The translations under genes were made by a program, and so were the position numbers. The notes below the pieces were generated by a model, which worked only from the letters and a program-made list of their open reading frames with translations, made no database searches and was not told the DNA's origin. Source: Onchocerca lupi (taxonomy: Eukaryota; Nematoda; Chromadorea; Rhabditida; Onchocercidae). From it: 64,000 bases of DNA. Positions 51,501-63,931 of this stretch are shown here, piece by piece; the stretch's first letter is position 1, and each line of letters starts with the position of its first letter. The stretch is taken from assembly GCA_028564675.1 (NCBI GenBank), contig JAOVVO010000343.1:19077-83076 (forward strand). Direction: 5' to 3'.

Positions 51501-52523
51501 CTCTTATTTAACGCTTAAATCTACTTTTCAAGTACATCAACTATTTATAGGACTACGTTTATATCGATCCAAGTTCTATATTGTTTAAAGATGAACCAGA
51601 TTGGGTGTTGTATCACGAAATCGTTGAGGTTTGTTATCAAATATACTTCCCTTAGATAACCAAGCAAAATTGTGAGAATTAATCACTTTAGAAATCATCA
51701 ACATTAACTTTTTCTTAGGATTATCTTCCATTATTTATTATTGCTCGATATTTTTATAAATTTTGAATTTACACTTTTTAATTTGCAGAGGAAAGATAAA
51801 AAATACATGCAAAATGTGATTTGTGTCGAAGAAAATTGGTTACCTCGTTTGGCGAACACTTATTGCCATTTTAAGCCAATCAAAGAAGTTGAGCCACGGT
51901 AAGTGGAGTAGTTTTTCAGCAAATGGTACTGTATTTTTGATTTGATTTTTTCAAAGAATTTGATAAGTTTTGGAGATTTTGAAAATCAAGGATTTCATTC
52001 AGTGTCAAGATAAAATAACCCAGATTTTCAGATATGATCCAGCTACAGATAATATCGTCATTTTCATGAATGGAACATTCAGCGATATGCATTGGCCTTT
52101 AGGCAAAATTGAACAACCACTACCCGTTAATATCAATCTGTATCGTTATTTTGCTCAATTCTTTCTTGATGGTTCAATCTGTCCGTCTTTAGCGGCTTAT
52201 GCTGACAAACTTCTACTCTCACCAAACACAATGACGAAACCATGGGCAAAATTACAGTTACGAACGGAGAAGCTGCTAAATGCACTGATTGAATATGAGG
52301 TAGAAAATCATTAATTTCATAAATTTGAGTTATAAAAATTTTGAAAAATGGATGAATTTACTGGAGCTACTCAGCTATTCTGTAGATCATTTTTCAGGTA
52401 ACGAACCGAAAACGTTTACTGGAAGTTTGGAGGAATAAAAGTGAGTATCTTTTGGATGAATATCTGGAATGGCTACCACAATGCCTGCATGAAAATGTTC
52501 AAATGAATTGGCCGCCGAACTGA
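45561..52523 (+). CDS. rha-2: DEAH-box RNA helicase DHX37/Dhr1 type, 24 exons
   Basis: A nucleolar helicase of the small-subunit processome; yeast Dhr1 removes U3 snoRNA from pre-rRNA. The ATG at 45561 follows a TTTTAAG acceptor by one base. The 24 exons I joined are phase-consistent and give 1170 residues (human DHX37 about 1157). The basic N-terminus contains KRKKLVKIMERKKKKES, typical of the family. Helicase motifs in order are GETGSGKT (I), TEPRRVAA (Ia), TDGVLMKEM, DEAHERS (II, split by an intron at 48043/48156), MSATLRL (III), ATNVAETSLTIP (V) and QRAGRAGR (VI). HA2 and OB-fold regions follow. An acidic/Lys insertion lies in exon 12. Weakest boundaries are the exon 4 donor (GTTGTC), the exon 5 acceptor and the exon 16 donor. 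Confidence 0.92.
46619..46676 (+). repeat. 28-bp tandem duplication in rha-2 intron 4
   Basis: Two adjacent copies of a unit containing GATGTTCTGTAGCATAATT. Intronic, with no expected effect on the protein. Confidence 0.8.
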
Positions 52524-53545
52524 CTATTAAATAATTTCGGAGGATTCAAGTTGACAGTTCATTTAAGATTTCGAGATGTTATCCAAATATTACTTGTGTT
52601 TTCTATTAAAATGGACAAGGTTGAAAAAATAGTACTTTTGTACATTTCCCTGTTCATGTTTATCTTCACATTTACATCAATAATATTTTGTGAATGATAT
52701 CTTTTTCTCAAATTTTTAAAATTTTTTCATTTTGAAGATTTCTTTTGTTAGTTTTTTTACAAATAATGACTAGCAATTAGGCGTTCCTTATCGAATGCGT
52801 CAGGTTTGATAGCTGTGTAATTTGAGCTGGAAACTTTATTACTGTTGTTATTGTACATAATTTTGTTGTTCATCATCTATAAAAATAAAAATGTAAATGT
52901 TGGTTGTCCAAGATCTTAAATCTCCGAAAGTTTTTCACCGATTGCTTTGAAATTTTGATATAACATTTGAATGAACGCATGTTTCTATGTAGGTATACCT
53001 ACTTTTTTTTTCCGTGTTACACGTGTGACAAGTTGAAACACGCTTTTTTCGTTAATATTTCTCTTCCTATCTTTCCTCCTCCTTTTCCTTCTTCTCTGCC
53101 GTTTTTCATCTTGTCTCTTTTGCTCCTTTCACCTTCCTCCCTTTCTGTATGTTTACTTTGTTCATGATGAAAAGATCAAACAGCGGGAAGATGTTGGCGA
53201 AGTCAAAAGATGCAATCATGGTAAACAAGGATAACATTGCGGTCTCTTTGAAAGCCAAAAGATGATAAATAGCGCCACGACAATTATTGTAAACAAGGAG
53301 TGCTAAAGGTCAAGTGGCGCGACATGATTTCAGAATTGCTTTTTTTCAAAAGATTTCAAGGATGAGCATTTTTATCACCAAAATGCTTCAATTTACGTAA
53401 AAAAATGAGCCAACCAATCAAGAGGCTACACGATGGAAATTAGATAAGGGAAGGGCCCTGGAAAAAGGACAGAATTTGGAACTGGAATTAAAATTCAAGT
53501 TCAGAATACTTACAATGACATAGCAATAGCAACAGTTCGGAGTTC

Positions 53546-53625
53546 GAAGCGATACCATGAAGGAGTAAATAGATAAAAAATAGGCTTATTGAAGGAGGAA
53601 ATAGATAAAAAGTAGGCTTATTGTT
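53546..53625 (+). repeat. About 31-bp tandem duplication
   Basis: Two neighbouring units of AATAGATAAAAAATAGGCTTATTG and AATAGATAAAAAGTAGGCTTATTG inside the Helitron remnant. Confidence 0.7.
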
Positions 53626-53849
53626 CTGACGGCACATTGAAACTGAACTTCGGGAAAGATGGGATGTTTTTTGGATGTTCTAACTATTCTAAGTGTAAGC
53701 ATATAAAAAAATTATTGGTAGCAATGACAGTTTAGAATATCCAAAAAAAAAAAAAAAAAAAAAACTCCGACTATTCAATTGAGCAGTTTCGAATTCAAGT
53801 TCAACAACAAATCAATTTTGAGAGCAGTCGGGGTACAATCGATCCTCGC

Positions 53850-54560
53850 AGAAGATCAAATTTTTGGTCGTCGTATTCGCGTAGCGGAAGCAATGCGACG
53901 ATTAACTGCAAATGATACTGAGGAAAAATGGATATCAGCGAACGAGCGAATCAGATAAAGAATGGCTCAAATACGAGTCGAGAGAGCAGCAGAGTGGCGT
54001 GTAGCTAGACTTCAGAATGCATGGTTGCCAGCACGACTGAGAATGGCTGAAAGACCTCAACGAGATATAGTAGATTAGCGTAAAATATGTTTCTGTGCTA
54101 AGCAATTACTTGATTACAATCGTCTTGCATGTACCAAGTACAACCCAGCTGATGATTATAATTTGAGCCCGCATGTTCTCATCGGCATTATGATTGAAGT
54201 GTATTCTTATTGCAGGGCTCTTTAATTTAATGGAGAAAGGAATGTGATGTGCCACGGAAAAATTAAACTGCCTCAGTTTGGAGAACTGCCAGAATCACTA
54301 AAAACTTTGCTTGCCGGATATACCTCCGAATGAAAAAATTTCCTACCTAACATCAGGAAATACGACTCGTGTTTCCAAATGATGTTGTTCATCGCAGAAA
54401 TCGTAACAACTCAATTCTCGCCTACTTTCAAAATGAAAGAACAAATTTATCATAAAGCCGGCTTCCTGCTTTTGTTCTCAGATGATCAACTTTAATTCCT
54501 ACAAATTTATTTTATCGGTGATGGCAATGATGAATTTAATGCAGGTGCGAATTTCTACCG
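53850..54560 (+). pseudogene. Helitron Rep/helicase N-terminal region, fossil
   Basis: With several stops, the plus strand reads RRIRVAEAMRRLTAND, RVERAAEWRVARLQNAW, then a CHGKIKLPQFGELPESLK segment, NIRKYDS, EQIYHKAGFLL and LQIYFIGDGND. The order cysteine/His segment, K(I/V)xLP, N-I-R-x-Y, then QIYH and QIYF is that of the Helitron-like N-terminal domain. At least five stops are visible, so it is not functional. The Rep HUH site and the helicase part are not seen. Confidence 0.75.
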
Positions 54561-54577
54561 ATATTAAATGGTCCATC

Positions 54578-54770
54578 GTTTACTAACTACAACAGCAATA
54601 GCAACTGTTCAAGTTCGGAATTCAGTCCGATACAGTTGCTTGATATAACAGTATTCGGAATTCAAATTTGACAAAGATCGACGCAGCAATAGCAACTATT
54701 CAGGTTTCAGGTTCGACAGTTCAGAGTGACACAGCAGTAACAACAAACCGATAATTCAGTTGAGCAGTAT
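54578..54770 (+). repeat. Imperfect GCAATAGCAACT / TTCGGAATTCA repeats
   Basis: Loose units built from CAGCAATAGCAACTRTTCA and GTTCGGAATTCAGT recur about four times. A related string occurs at 53523 in the same element. Confidence 0.55.
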
Positions 54771-55054
54771 TCTTCTCCACCGGTGACAAAGGAAAGAATA
54801 ACCCAGTGATTAGTTTGCCTGGATATATGACAATTATTTATAATGAAGAATCATTCTTTCATCAATCGATAAAGCCTTTCCGATCTATTGCTGACTACCC
54901 GAATCATAATAGCAAGAATCAATCTCCAATCCAACCAGACTAAAAATCAAATTACAAACTATCAGATTTTTTTCCTAACATTAGAAACATGCGTTTTATC
55001 TTTTCGTTCTTTACCATTTAACAGACTGAGCTACAGCAACTCACGTATATAAAA

Positions 55055-55172
55055 AATATATAAAAACATTATTTGAATGCAACTTTGAATTCGAAAGTAA
55101 TCGGTGGGAACTTTCGGAGATTTAAGATTTTAAACAAAAGATTGTTTACATTTTTATTTATATAGACTAGCC
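55055..55172 (-). repeat. Helitron terminal module, inverted
   Basis: Reverse complement of the 52877 module: GAACTTTCGGAGATTTAAGATTTTAAAC, then GTTTACATTTTTATTTATATAGACTAG. The downstream sequence AGCCATATCCAGCCACGC is a string that often borders such elements. Confidence 0.65.
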
Positions 55173-55214
55173 ATATCCAGCCACGCTTTGCCACGGCAAT
55201 GGAAAAAAAAAATC

Positions 55215-55385
55215 GTTTACAATCTACATAAATAAAAATATAAATGTTCGTTGTTCATTTTTATATAACTTTTCAAGTTCTTTATCGACTGCTTTGAAAA
55301 TTCGACACAATATTGCATTCAAATATGCGCATATTCAAGAACTCTCGGAGATTTATGATTTTGAAAAATTTATTTGTCTAGATTA
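55215..55385. repeat. Miniature fold-back of the Helitron module
   Basis: A plus-oriented start (CTACATAAATAAAAATATAAATGTTCG) and a minus-oriented end (CTCTCGGAGATTTATGATTTT...TTTGTCTAGA) lie only about 100 bases apart, making a near-complete miniature of the module pair. Confidence 0.5.
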
Positions 55386-55672
55386 GTGGACATTGATGAT
55401 AATTAGATTGGATTTCTGGAGTCACGAAAAGTGCTAGAGAATTTTACATGCTTGTATAAGGTTGTTCTAGCATTAATGATAGCTTGAGTTAGGGATTTGC
55501 AAAATTTCAATAGCTACCAGGGAAATTGTTCTGCATGCAATAATTTTAAAAGGAAGGCATTTCAAGATGCGTCTATGGCAAAACTTTTAGTGCAAAATCA
55601 GTTTAGAAAAATAACAATAAATCTGCAGTATTTTTGTTACCATAATTTCAAGATTTCATGCAATTTCAGGCA

Positions 55673-55893
55673 ATGACTACGCTGTTACTTCAACGACTTG
55701 AAGTTGATACAGATATTGATAGTTGGATCAATAATTGGAGATATGCTGTAGAATCGTTGAATGACATTTTAACCTTATCGGAATCAGCTATAAGAAACAG
55801 ATTATCTGATGATCGGCAAATTTTAGGACTTGTTGATAGCTTCCTTGATATTTTTCCGAAGTATTTTGTTATTATACATTCTATCCGAAAGAA

Positions 55894-55932
<39 letters not shown>

Positions 55933-58900
55933 CGTGAAATTCTGTTACATTTGGAATTGAATTTTAAAGATAGTGTTAATTTCAAAAATTTTTTTTCATA
56001 ATTCAATTAATTTTTATAATTATTACAAAACTTCCCTTATATCTCTTGACTGCCAACAGTTTCAGAGATTGGCAAAAAAATGATGCATTAAACATGGCAT
56101 TGAACGGAAGTCTACAGTCAGATCGTAGAGAAGAAATTCGTGCAATAATTGTTGAAATGTACACAAAAATTTTGATGCTTTTCATGAAGCTTGCTAGAGA
56201 GGTATGAATATCAGTTTTCTATTTTTTGTTGCTTTTTCTGATATTTTTTTTCTTCGAGTACTGAATAATTATCAATATGACGAATGATTTGTATATCAAC
56301 TAAATATAAATGAATATTTTTCTTCTTTAGAAGCATAAGTAGATGTTCTATGAGAATATCATCAAATATTTACAGATTTTAGTTATTTAATTTTATCAAA
56401 GAAAACGCAATAATTTTAACATTCAATTATTGAACTTTTCTATTTTAAAATTATGTATCGTCAATATTCAGTTCGTTGGCAAACAAAATTATCAAAAAAG
56501 TATACTGTTCGATTTAAATAGATTATTTCGTGCAATTGTAATATTTAAAACATCAAATCGAGATGCCATCGAAAATATCATCACAGCAGCATTTGATACA
56601 AAGCAGTTCACAGAAAAAGATGTTGAAGCATTTATAGAAACTATGGAACAGGTAATATTTTTAATTCTTGTCCTACTACCTATAATATCCATAGAATTGA
56701 GAATATTTTTTTGAATTTGATAGTCGTAATTTAACAACTTTCGCTTATTTTAATCATCTTACCATTCAATTTTAAGGGAATACCAGGTTTTTCATCTATT
56801 GCGTTTTTTAGAAAACAAAGAAAGAAGTGAAATTTCTTCACTCTTATATTTTTTCCAAATACTTACAAGAACTCAAAATTCATGAATTTTTGAAAAATAC
56901 ACATTTATCTTTGTGTCAAAATATTCTGCGACAGATAAGTTTGCTACTCATTAACTAATTTTGTGTCAAGAAGCGATTAAAACTAATGTTTCTGATCATT
57001 GTCTTATTATTATCTGCATTATCGATGTTAATTTCCATCAAGTCATCCTTTTTGTTAATGTCAATTCAGTACTTTTATATTTTAGGAATTTATCGACTAC
57101 AACAACAGTATTGCATTCTCTGAAAGCAATATTAATAAAATGGAAACATTTTTGGAAAAATGTTTAATCAATTTTGAGGGATTGGCAACTCTTGCGTCAC
57201 TGTTGTCTAAACATCATATATCACAAATGATCTCATTCAAATTCTTGAATAGGTTTGTGTCTGTTTATTTCTTGCATATTTCATTGTTTTCATATAAAAG
57301 TTCGAAGTCGAAGTTTTTATCGATTAATCATAAATACTAATCAGTAATTTTATTGGAAAATTATTACGAAATTGAAGAAAATTTAAGATATACTAATTTA
57401 GCGTAGTTTTTTTCGTGGAACATTTGGAAGAACATTATTGCATGGAACAGATAATGAATATGTCAACAGATTTGCAAGAAATATTTAGGTAAATTCATTA
57501 TTATTGGCTCTTAATCAGTAACTTAAGGAGAAATAAATTTTTTTAAACGATTAATATCTCGAATTTCGAATTCGACACATCTTTGTTTTCGATTTATTTG
57601 GTATGCCTTTGCTTCAATTACCGCTGTTTTTACCTATAATGAATGTATCTTGTTAAATGTTCTTATATTTATTTATTTTCGGTGTTTGGTTAGATTTATT
57701 TCCAGATATATCTTTGTTTAAAATTTCAGGATATTGTTAACATTGGTGGATAGCATGATAGCTTCTGCGTATACTTTTTTTCACGCTGTAATTGGCTCAT
57801 TTACTTCAGTAGATGAAATATATACAATTATTGTTAATTGTTTGCAATACGAAAGGTTTCAAATTTACATTTAAAATTCAAAACAGTATTCAAATTCCAA
57901 TGAATTAATTAATGTTTTTTACTTACTATTCACTTCATCTTCACACTTCTTTGAAAAGAAACAAACATGTCTGTTTGCCCCTCTACTAGTCCATTTTGTT
58001 TGTAACTGTGCCATGTTTTCGTGGATGTAAGTTTAAACAGCACGATTAATTTTTCTACTTGATATTTTCTTCAATATTGGCCTTATTGTAACTAGGGAAT
58101 TTTTTTTAAGTCGGTTTTATGAAGTTGAATCATCAATCACCAAAGTGCCTATGAATTTTACAAATCTGAAACAGTTCAGTGAAAAAACAATTTAGTGTAC
58201 AAGACGATTTTTATTTAATTCGTATCTTTTAACAGCCATCACTTTTGTGTTTCGAATTTTCTGGGCAATTATTATTTTTTCTTCATTATTTTCTGGACAA
58301 TTAAACTTTATAATCATATTTTCAGGTTCATTTTTTACTACAGTATTATTTACCCAATTGAAGAGGTTCTTCATCGATGCGATGAAAAACAAAAGACATA
58401 CATAAATGATACTCTAGAACATATCAGATGGAATTGTATCACGAATATTCTAGAACAATTGAAAAAGCGTGGTTTGCTTGTTGTAAGTTATTAATTTTTA
58501 TTTATGTATTTACTTGATTATTTGATTTCATTTATGCTTACGACATTACTGTCCTGTATTGCTCAAAATTTATTTCATGTATTATCCACTACGAATCTCT
58601 ACTGGGAACGCAAGAAGTCGAAATTTGTGAAAACTTCTCTGTAAGATAAAAATAATTCAGCTCATTATTTTTATGAGTGTTATCTTCTTTATAAAAAGAG
58701 CATATTAAGAAAACATTTCTTGAAAACTGTTGCAGTTTTCAGGACCTTGGATCACCGGCTAATCAAAAAGTAAAAGATAAAATAGGTTATCTGGCCGAAC
58801 TTTTGCCTCATTTTTCGCCCCAGTTTATTCATGTTGGTTTGGATTTTATTATGAAAGCTTTATTTAAGAAGATATTTTTTATTGACAAACGATTTTAAGT

Positions 58901-61852
58901 GATGTTAGATTGGCAATTATCCAGATGTTGAAACTCACTTTAATATCAAGTTCGGCTAAGCTGCTGAGATTTTTTATGAATTACGATTTATACGAAATGT
59001 AATTTTGAGATTAATAATATAAATATGATTTCTAATCAAATAATCAAAACATTTCTTTTCACAATACAAACGCTTACCTAAAATTTAGATGAAGCTGTTG
59101 GATATATTTTTGACGTGTAAGGATAGTTCGGTCATTCATAGCTAAATATAATATTAAAAAGTTAAATCCAATTGTTTGGATAAATTAACATCAGTTAGAT
59201 TTGTTATTTTTTTTTTTGAAATTTGAATTATTTGATTTCAGTTATGCTTACGACATTTCGGTTATGAAACTGAACAAACAGTGAATGCATTGCTGAATAC
59301 TAATGAATTACCGTTAGATCTTCAAGCCCTGATGTCGGTTGAATTGAAAGAGGAAAATGCGCCGATAATTGTCGCTGAGTCTTCTCCCTTTTATGATTTT
59401 ACTGGTATATTTTTGTTATATATTAAAAATTATCCGGTCATTCTTCATAGTACAATCTTCCGATAGTAGAGACCACATATAATCCTCATGGAAAAATTAA
59501 TGCCAGTCGATCATTAAATGATTTTATTTGAATTCATTTTATCATTAAATTACCTAACATATTGAAAATATCTGGTAAAACTCCTTTCTTTTCAAATATT
59601 CATCTATTATACAGCATCATAATTAAGAAGAATTTAATGATTTTCATTTCTTACACTCGATAATTCGAGAATATTATCTTAAATCGCCTTGAGTATTATC
59701 ATAAATATTATCATATACTATGAATATTGTCAAATATTTCTGAATATTATCATATATTATGAATATTATCATATTCTATTTGTTTTTCATTTTCATTCAA
59801 ATCATAATGTTACCTGTGAAATTTTCGCTATTTGAATCAACCAATAATTTTTTTTTTTTAAATTCAATTACAAGAATAATAATTATTCAATTCTTTTATT
59901 TCTTTAAAAAAATTCCAACATTTTAAATTTAGTAATTTTTCTTTTGATCTAAAATTAAATATTATTATTGAGATTATAATTTTTAGAATTAGCGTCTGGA
60001 AATATTTTAAGTAAGTAAACAGATTTTCACAAATTGTAGTTGATTTAACTGCAGGTGATAACAGTTAACTTGTCATGTGTATAAAATTTCCCACTTCTCT
60101 TTTCTCTTTTTATCTTTCCCCGTCTTTCATCCTCTCTTCCATATCCATCCTCTTTCATCGTTTGTTTAATTTTAGTAAATGAGAGAAGTGATGAATAAAA
60201 AAGGAAAATAGATGAGAGTAGGGAAAAGGAAGAAGAAAAAGCAAAAAAATATACAAATTTTGCGGACCACTAAATGCTTCATTGTTTTCAATGACTAACT
60301 ACTACCTATCCATTTGAGAATTCCAATGAATTTTTAATGATTAAAGCAATTTTCTCTTACATTTTTCGCATTTCTTTCTTTCTCCCTTCTTTTCCCTCTC
60401 TCTCTCTCTCTCTATCTCTTCCTTTCTCTTCTATTCTTTGAAATTTTCTCTTTTATTTGACAAACTCTATCATTAATAAAATTTATAATAATAGTTGAAA
60501 GAATTTTGCAAAGAAAAAAGAATTGAGAAAAATGATTAAAAATTATTTCAAATTTTATCTTCTTGGAAAAAAATTTCATCTTAAAAAATTGAATTTTTTT
60601 ATTTTTTTTTTTTCTGTAAATTGTATAATGTTCTATTTATATTTTCAATCGGAAAATTTTTGCAAAATTATAATTTTGGAAAAAAAATTATTTGAATTCA
60701 TTTATTTCAAATTACCATTCTAAGTTTAATTTTATTTTAAATGATGAAATTTCCGATGCGAAAGCGAAGACAAACAAGATGAAATCATCAGATCCATTGA
60801 TTTGCATGAAACCACCACAACTATCTGCCAATAAGCAAGAAATGGAATCTGTTAACACTGCCCAAAATGTTTCCGGATCGAAAACAATGAAAAATGCTCG
60901 AAAAGATTTGAAAGCTAAATTTGATGTTGAAGTATTTTTAAAAGGAAGAAAAATGGATGGACAAATTAAAGAGTGAGATCTATATTTTGGATTTTATTTT
61001 GTTGGTTTTATGCCAAAGGTTTAAATTAAATTTTGAATCAGATTTGATTCTGGTCCATAAATATTTGCAAATTTTTAATAAATTTCTTTGCAAATTTTAA
61101 TAAATCTCAATTATTCTCCTTTATTTTAATCAATACATTACAACTTTTGCAGTAAGCCGTTATTCACGGAAACATTTGATGTTCCAAATTCTGAAAAGGT
61201 TGCCCTAAGACCAACTTATGAACGATATCGCTATGTAGAAGCAACATCAGAATATGATTTGTATGATGATGAATATGATGATACATATGATATTCAGCAG
61301 CAAAACTATGGTCTAGATCTCAGGTTGTCAATTTTTCTAATCCGTTTGTTGTGGATAATTTTGAAATTCGCATGAAGTACTTAGAATTTTAGAAATTTGA
61401 AAATTTTCAATAGCTTATTTGGAAAATTCATGAGACAAATTTCGACAATTTAATTGTTATCACATTTCAGTGATGATGATATTAAATTCATGGAAGTTGG
61501 AATTGAACCAAATACCAATCATATACCAGTAGACGATGAAGTGAATAACGATACAGAGAATGAAAAAGAGAAAGAGATTCGAGAAGTTAGTGCAAGAAGA
61601 AAAAAACACTTAAAGAATGACCGAAAAATGATGAATGCCATTGTACCAGATGGAAAAAATCGAAATAATGCCTGTTCAATGCAAGAATTCCGGAAGAAAG
61701 CAGAAAAGGTGGAATCTTCATCAGGAAATAATTCTAACGAAAGGCATAAACCGGGATATACCGGTGGTCGGGATCGACAGTTAAAAGAACGCCATAAAGG
61801 TGAATTTAGGCGACGACAAGCTGATAAAAAGATGCATAGTGGAATGTTTTGA
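55673..61852 (+). CDS. ASCC2 homolog with CUE domain (ASC-1 complex subunit 2)
   Basis: ASCC2 binds ubiquitin through its CUE domain and acts with ASCC3 in ribosome-collision rescue and alkylation repair. The ATG follows TTTCAG by two bases. Exons read 55673-55860, 56066-56201, 56472-56651, 57086-57252, 57402-57488, 57730-57855, 58326-58482, 58743-58832, 59242-59404, a micro-exon at 59987-60010, about 60765-60972, 61153-61323 and 61471-61852, giving about 690 residues (human 757). The CUE domain spans exons 8-9: LAELLPHFSPQFIH, LCLRHFGYETEQTVNALL. The C-terminal signature YDDEYDDTYD and the basic tail (RQLKERHKGEFRRRQADKK) match the family. The micro-exon and its following acceptor are tentative. 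Confidence 0.87.
55893..55932 (+). repeat. Poly-T tract in ASCC2 intron 1
   Basis: About 39 consecutive T residues. The length is likely to be unstable or imprecise in assembly. Confidence 0.85.
58517..58547 (+). repeat. 31-bp duplicate of the exon 9 acceptor region
   Basis: It matches 59227-59257 with a single mismatch. That mismatch changes the acceptor TTTCAG to TTTCAT, so this upstream copy cannot splice. It lies in intron 7 of the ASCC2 gene. Confidence 0.8.
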
Positions 61853-63696
61853 TTATTTGGAAATTATCAATCATCACTTTTTAACTAACAGTTATCTTTC
61901 ATCCATATTAATTTTCTCTTGGAAAATTAAAAGGAATTAAAATTAATAAAATTAATTATTTTAAAAGTTTACTGTACTATAGATGTTATTATAATCGACT
62001 ATCTTTAACTTATAACAAATTCACAGTATTTATATATTGTTAATTTTCATAGCGCGAAATACAATTGAGATATTTAGAAACGATCTTTTCTTTGAAATTT
62101 ATATGTTTGAAAGTTGTTAAAATTTTACCAAAATATATTTTCACTTGAAAAAATTCGAATTTTCTAGTTTATATAGTTATTTGTTTGTTTTATTTAAAAT
62201 TTCAATCTCATTCGACAAGCAGGGCCCACCTGAGCTAAACTAACAATATCAATCTCATTCAGATTCTCGATTTTTTAGAAAATTTTAAGAATATGATGAG
62301 CACATAAAAGGTAAAGATAGATGGAAAACTTCTAAATCAATTCTGCTTTTTCTCCTTTGTTTTTTTCTTTTTTTTTTTTTTTTGAAAATAAAATGATTTG
62401 AAACTAACAAGTTAACATGAATAGGAATGTGAAGATGCTGCACTTCTTAAAGCGTCCAGAAATTTAAAGAAAAAATTCAAATTAGGAAATTTGAATATGC
62501 TAAATATTATCACTCCAATAAAACATATTATATGATGAAGCAAAATGCGAATAGTATAGAAATATATAATCGATTTTGCCAAATACACATATATCTATCT
62601 CAGTGCACCAATAAGAAATAAATGAATGAGGAAGAAAGAGTGATGAGGAAATTAATGAAAATTTCAACTTTATTTTCGACAACACGTAATGCATTTTGAA
62701 ATTTACGGAAGTCACTCTGAAAAATTGGAGCCTTATTAAAAAAAGCCACTTATTGCGATTCTGAATGAAAGCATCGATACGAAATAACGATATAAGTTCA
62801 ATTAGAATTTTTTAAATTTCTTTAATTCATAGCTTTAGTGATTGCTGCTTGTGAAAATATGAAAGACAGAAAGGACGAATCACCTGATTATAAGCGAGAA
62901 TATTTTCTCTCTAATTTTGAGGAAATGAAATCAGGATTTGTCCGAATTTGAGAAATTCGAAAATTTTTCCTAAAAGTCTGCTAAAGATCATGAAAAAATG
63001 AATAATTTACAAGTTTCGATTAAACTGTAGAGAAAATTAATTTCAAAGTTTACAAAGTTCAATAATTTTCACCAATTTAAATTAAATCAAATTATTGATT
63101 CACATACTATGTTACAGCTACACAAATAACAACTAAACAAGAAAAAAAATAACACAGTATGGAAAGAAATGGAACTTTTTTTTTTCCTCAATCAAAATAA
63201 CCACTTGAAAATGGTGAACATTTGATATTGGCTCCTATCATCCGTGGCGTTCTCACATTTTGATTTCGGCATCTACAAAATTGATGATGGATTGGTGTAC
63301 GGTACGGCAGCTGCACGATTACGATAATGTATGGTACTGCAATTTGTATGTATTCATCTGTTATTTTATAGTACCTCTTTTGGAAATTTACCAAAATTGC
63401 CTCCTCACTCATTGAAATCCAAATTATATTTTTCCCGCGACTTCCACTTTTATATAAAGATGAATATTTGCTTATTTCAATCTTTGAATTTGTGGTTTCA
63501 AAAACAGAAATTTTTGCTGAAATATATTTATATTTTGGAAAAGTTTGATGATTTAATTATTTCTTTAAGAGTTTTAACTTTCAAGCAGAAAAACTTAATT
63601 TTTTTTTAATACGTTCGATTATTAAAATACGATTGTTGTTCCTTTTTTTTTTTTTAACTTTCAATTTGTTTTTAAATTTTACATAAATCGAATGCC
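61853..63696. other. Convergent intergenic region
   Basis: It lies between the ends of the ASCC2 homolog (plus) and the unc-86-like gene (minus). An AATAAAA string occurs about 95 bases after the ASCC2 stop. A GC-richer patch at 63188-63350 has an open minus-strand frame (RCRNQNVRTPRMIGANIK...) that might be an alternative 3' exon of the POU gene, without other support. Confidence 0.4.
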
Positions 63697-63877
63697 TTAT
63701 TGGTCACATTCTTTCTGATCAATTATTTGCAAACGTTCATTTTCAAATTTATAACTAATAACTGACCTCTTTTGTTTTTGCCGTTGATTACAAAACCATA
63801 CTCTAACAACATTTTTTTTTAAATCAAGTTTACTGGCTATTGCTGAAATTCGTTCACCACTTGGTCGTGGCTGTTGC
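63697..63877 (-). CDS. unc-86: POU class 4 homeodomain protein, last exon (partial, UNC-86-like)
   Basis: This neuronal-identity transcription factor binds DNA through a POU-specific domain and a homeodomain. Only the C-terminal half of the homeodomain is in the window. After a TTTACAG acceptor (exon start 63877, entering in mid-codon) it reads QQPRPSGERISAIASKLDL, then the recognition helix KNVVRVWFCNQRQKQKR, diagnostic of POU homeodomains; QQPRPSGERI fits UNC-86/Brn-3. About 23 further residues run to the stop at 63697. All upstream exons, including the POU-specific domain, lie beyond 64000. Confidence 0.9.
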
Positions 63878-63909
63878 CTGTAAATTATTTTGTAGGTCAT
63901 ATGATGGCA

Positions 63910-63931
63910 ACAATAATAATAATAATTAATA

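Larger units (their letters stand above)
52877..55385 (+). mobile_element. Decayed Helitron with terminal modules at both ends
   Basis: The left terminus starts ATCTATAAAAATAAAAATG and carries the full shared module (52877-53005). An inverted module ends at 55172 with TATATAGACTAG. A third, small fold-back module pair follows at 55215-55385 and ends GTCTAGA. The interior carries the coding fossil at 53850-54560 and imperfect repeats. It fills most of the interval between rha-2 and the ASCC2 gene. Confidence 0.65.
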
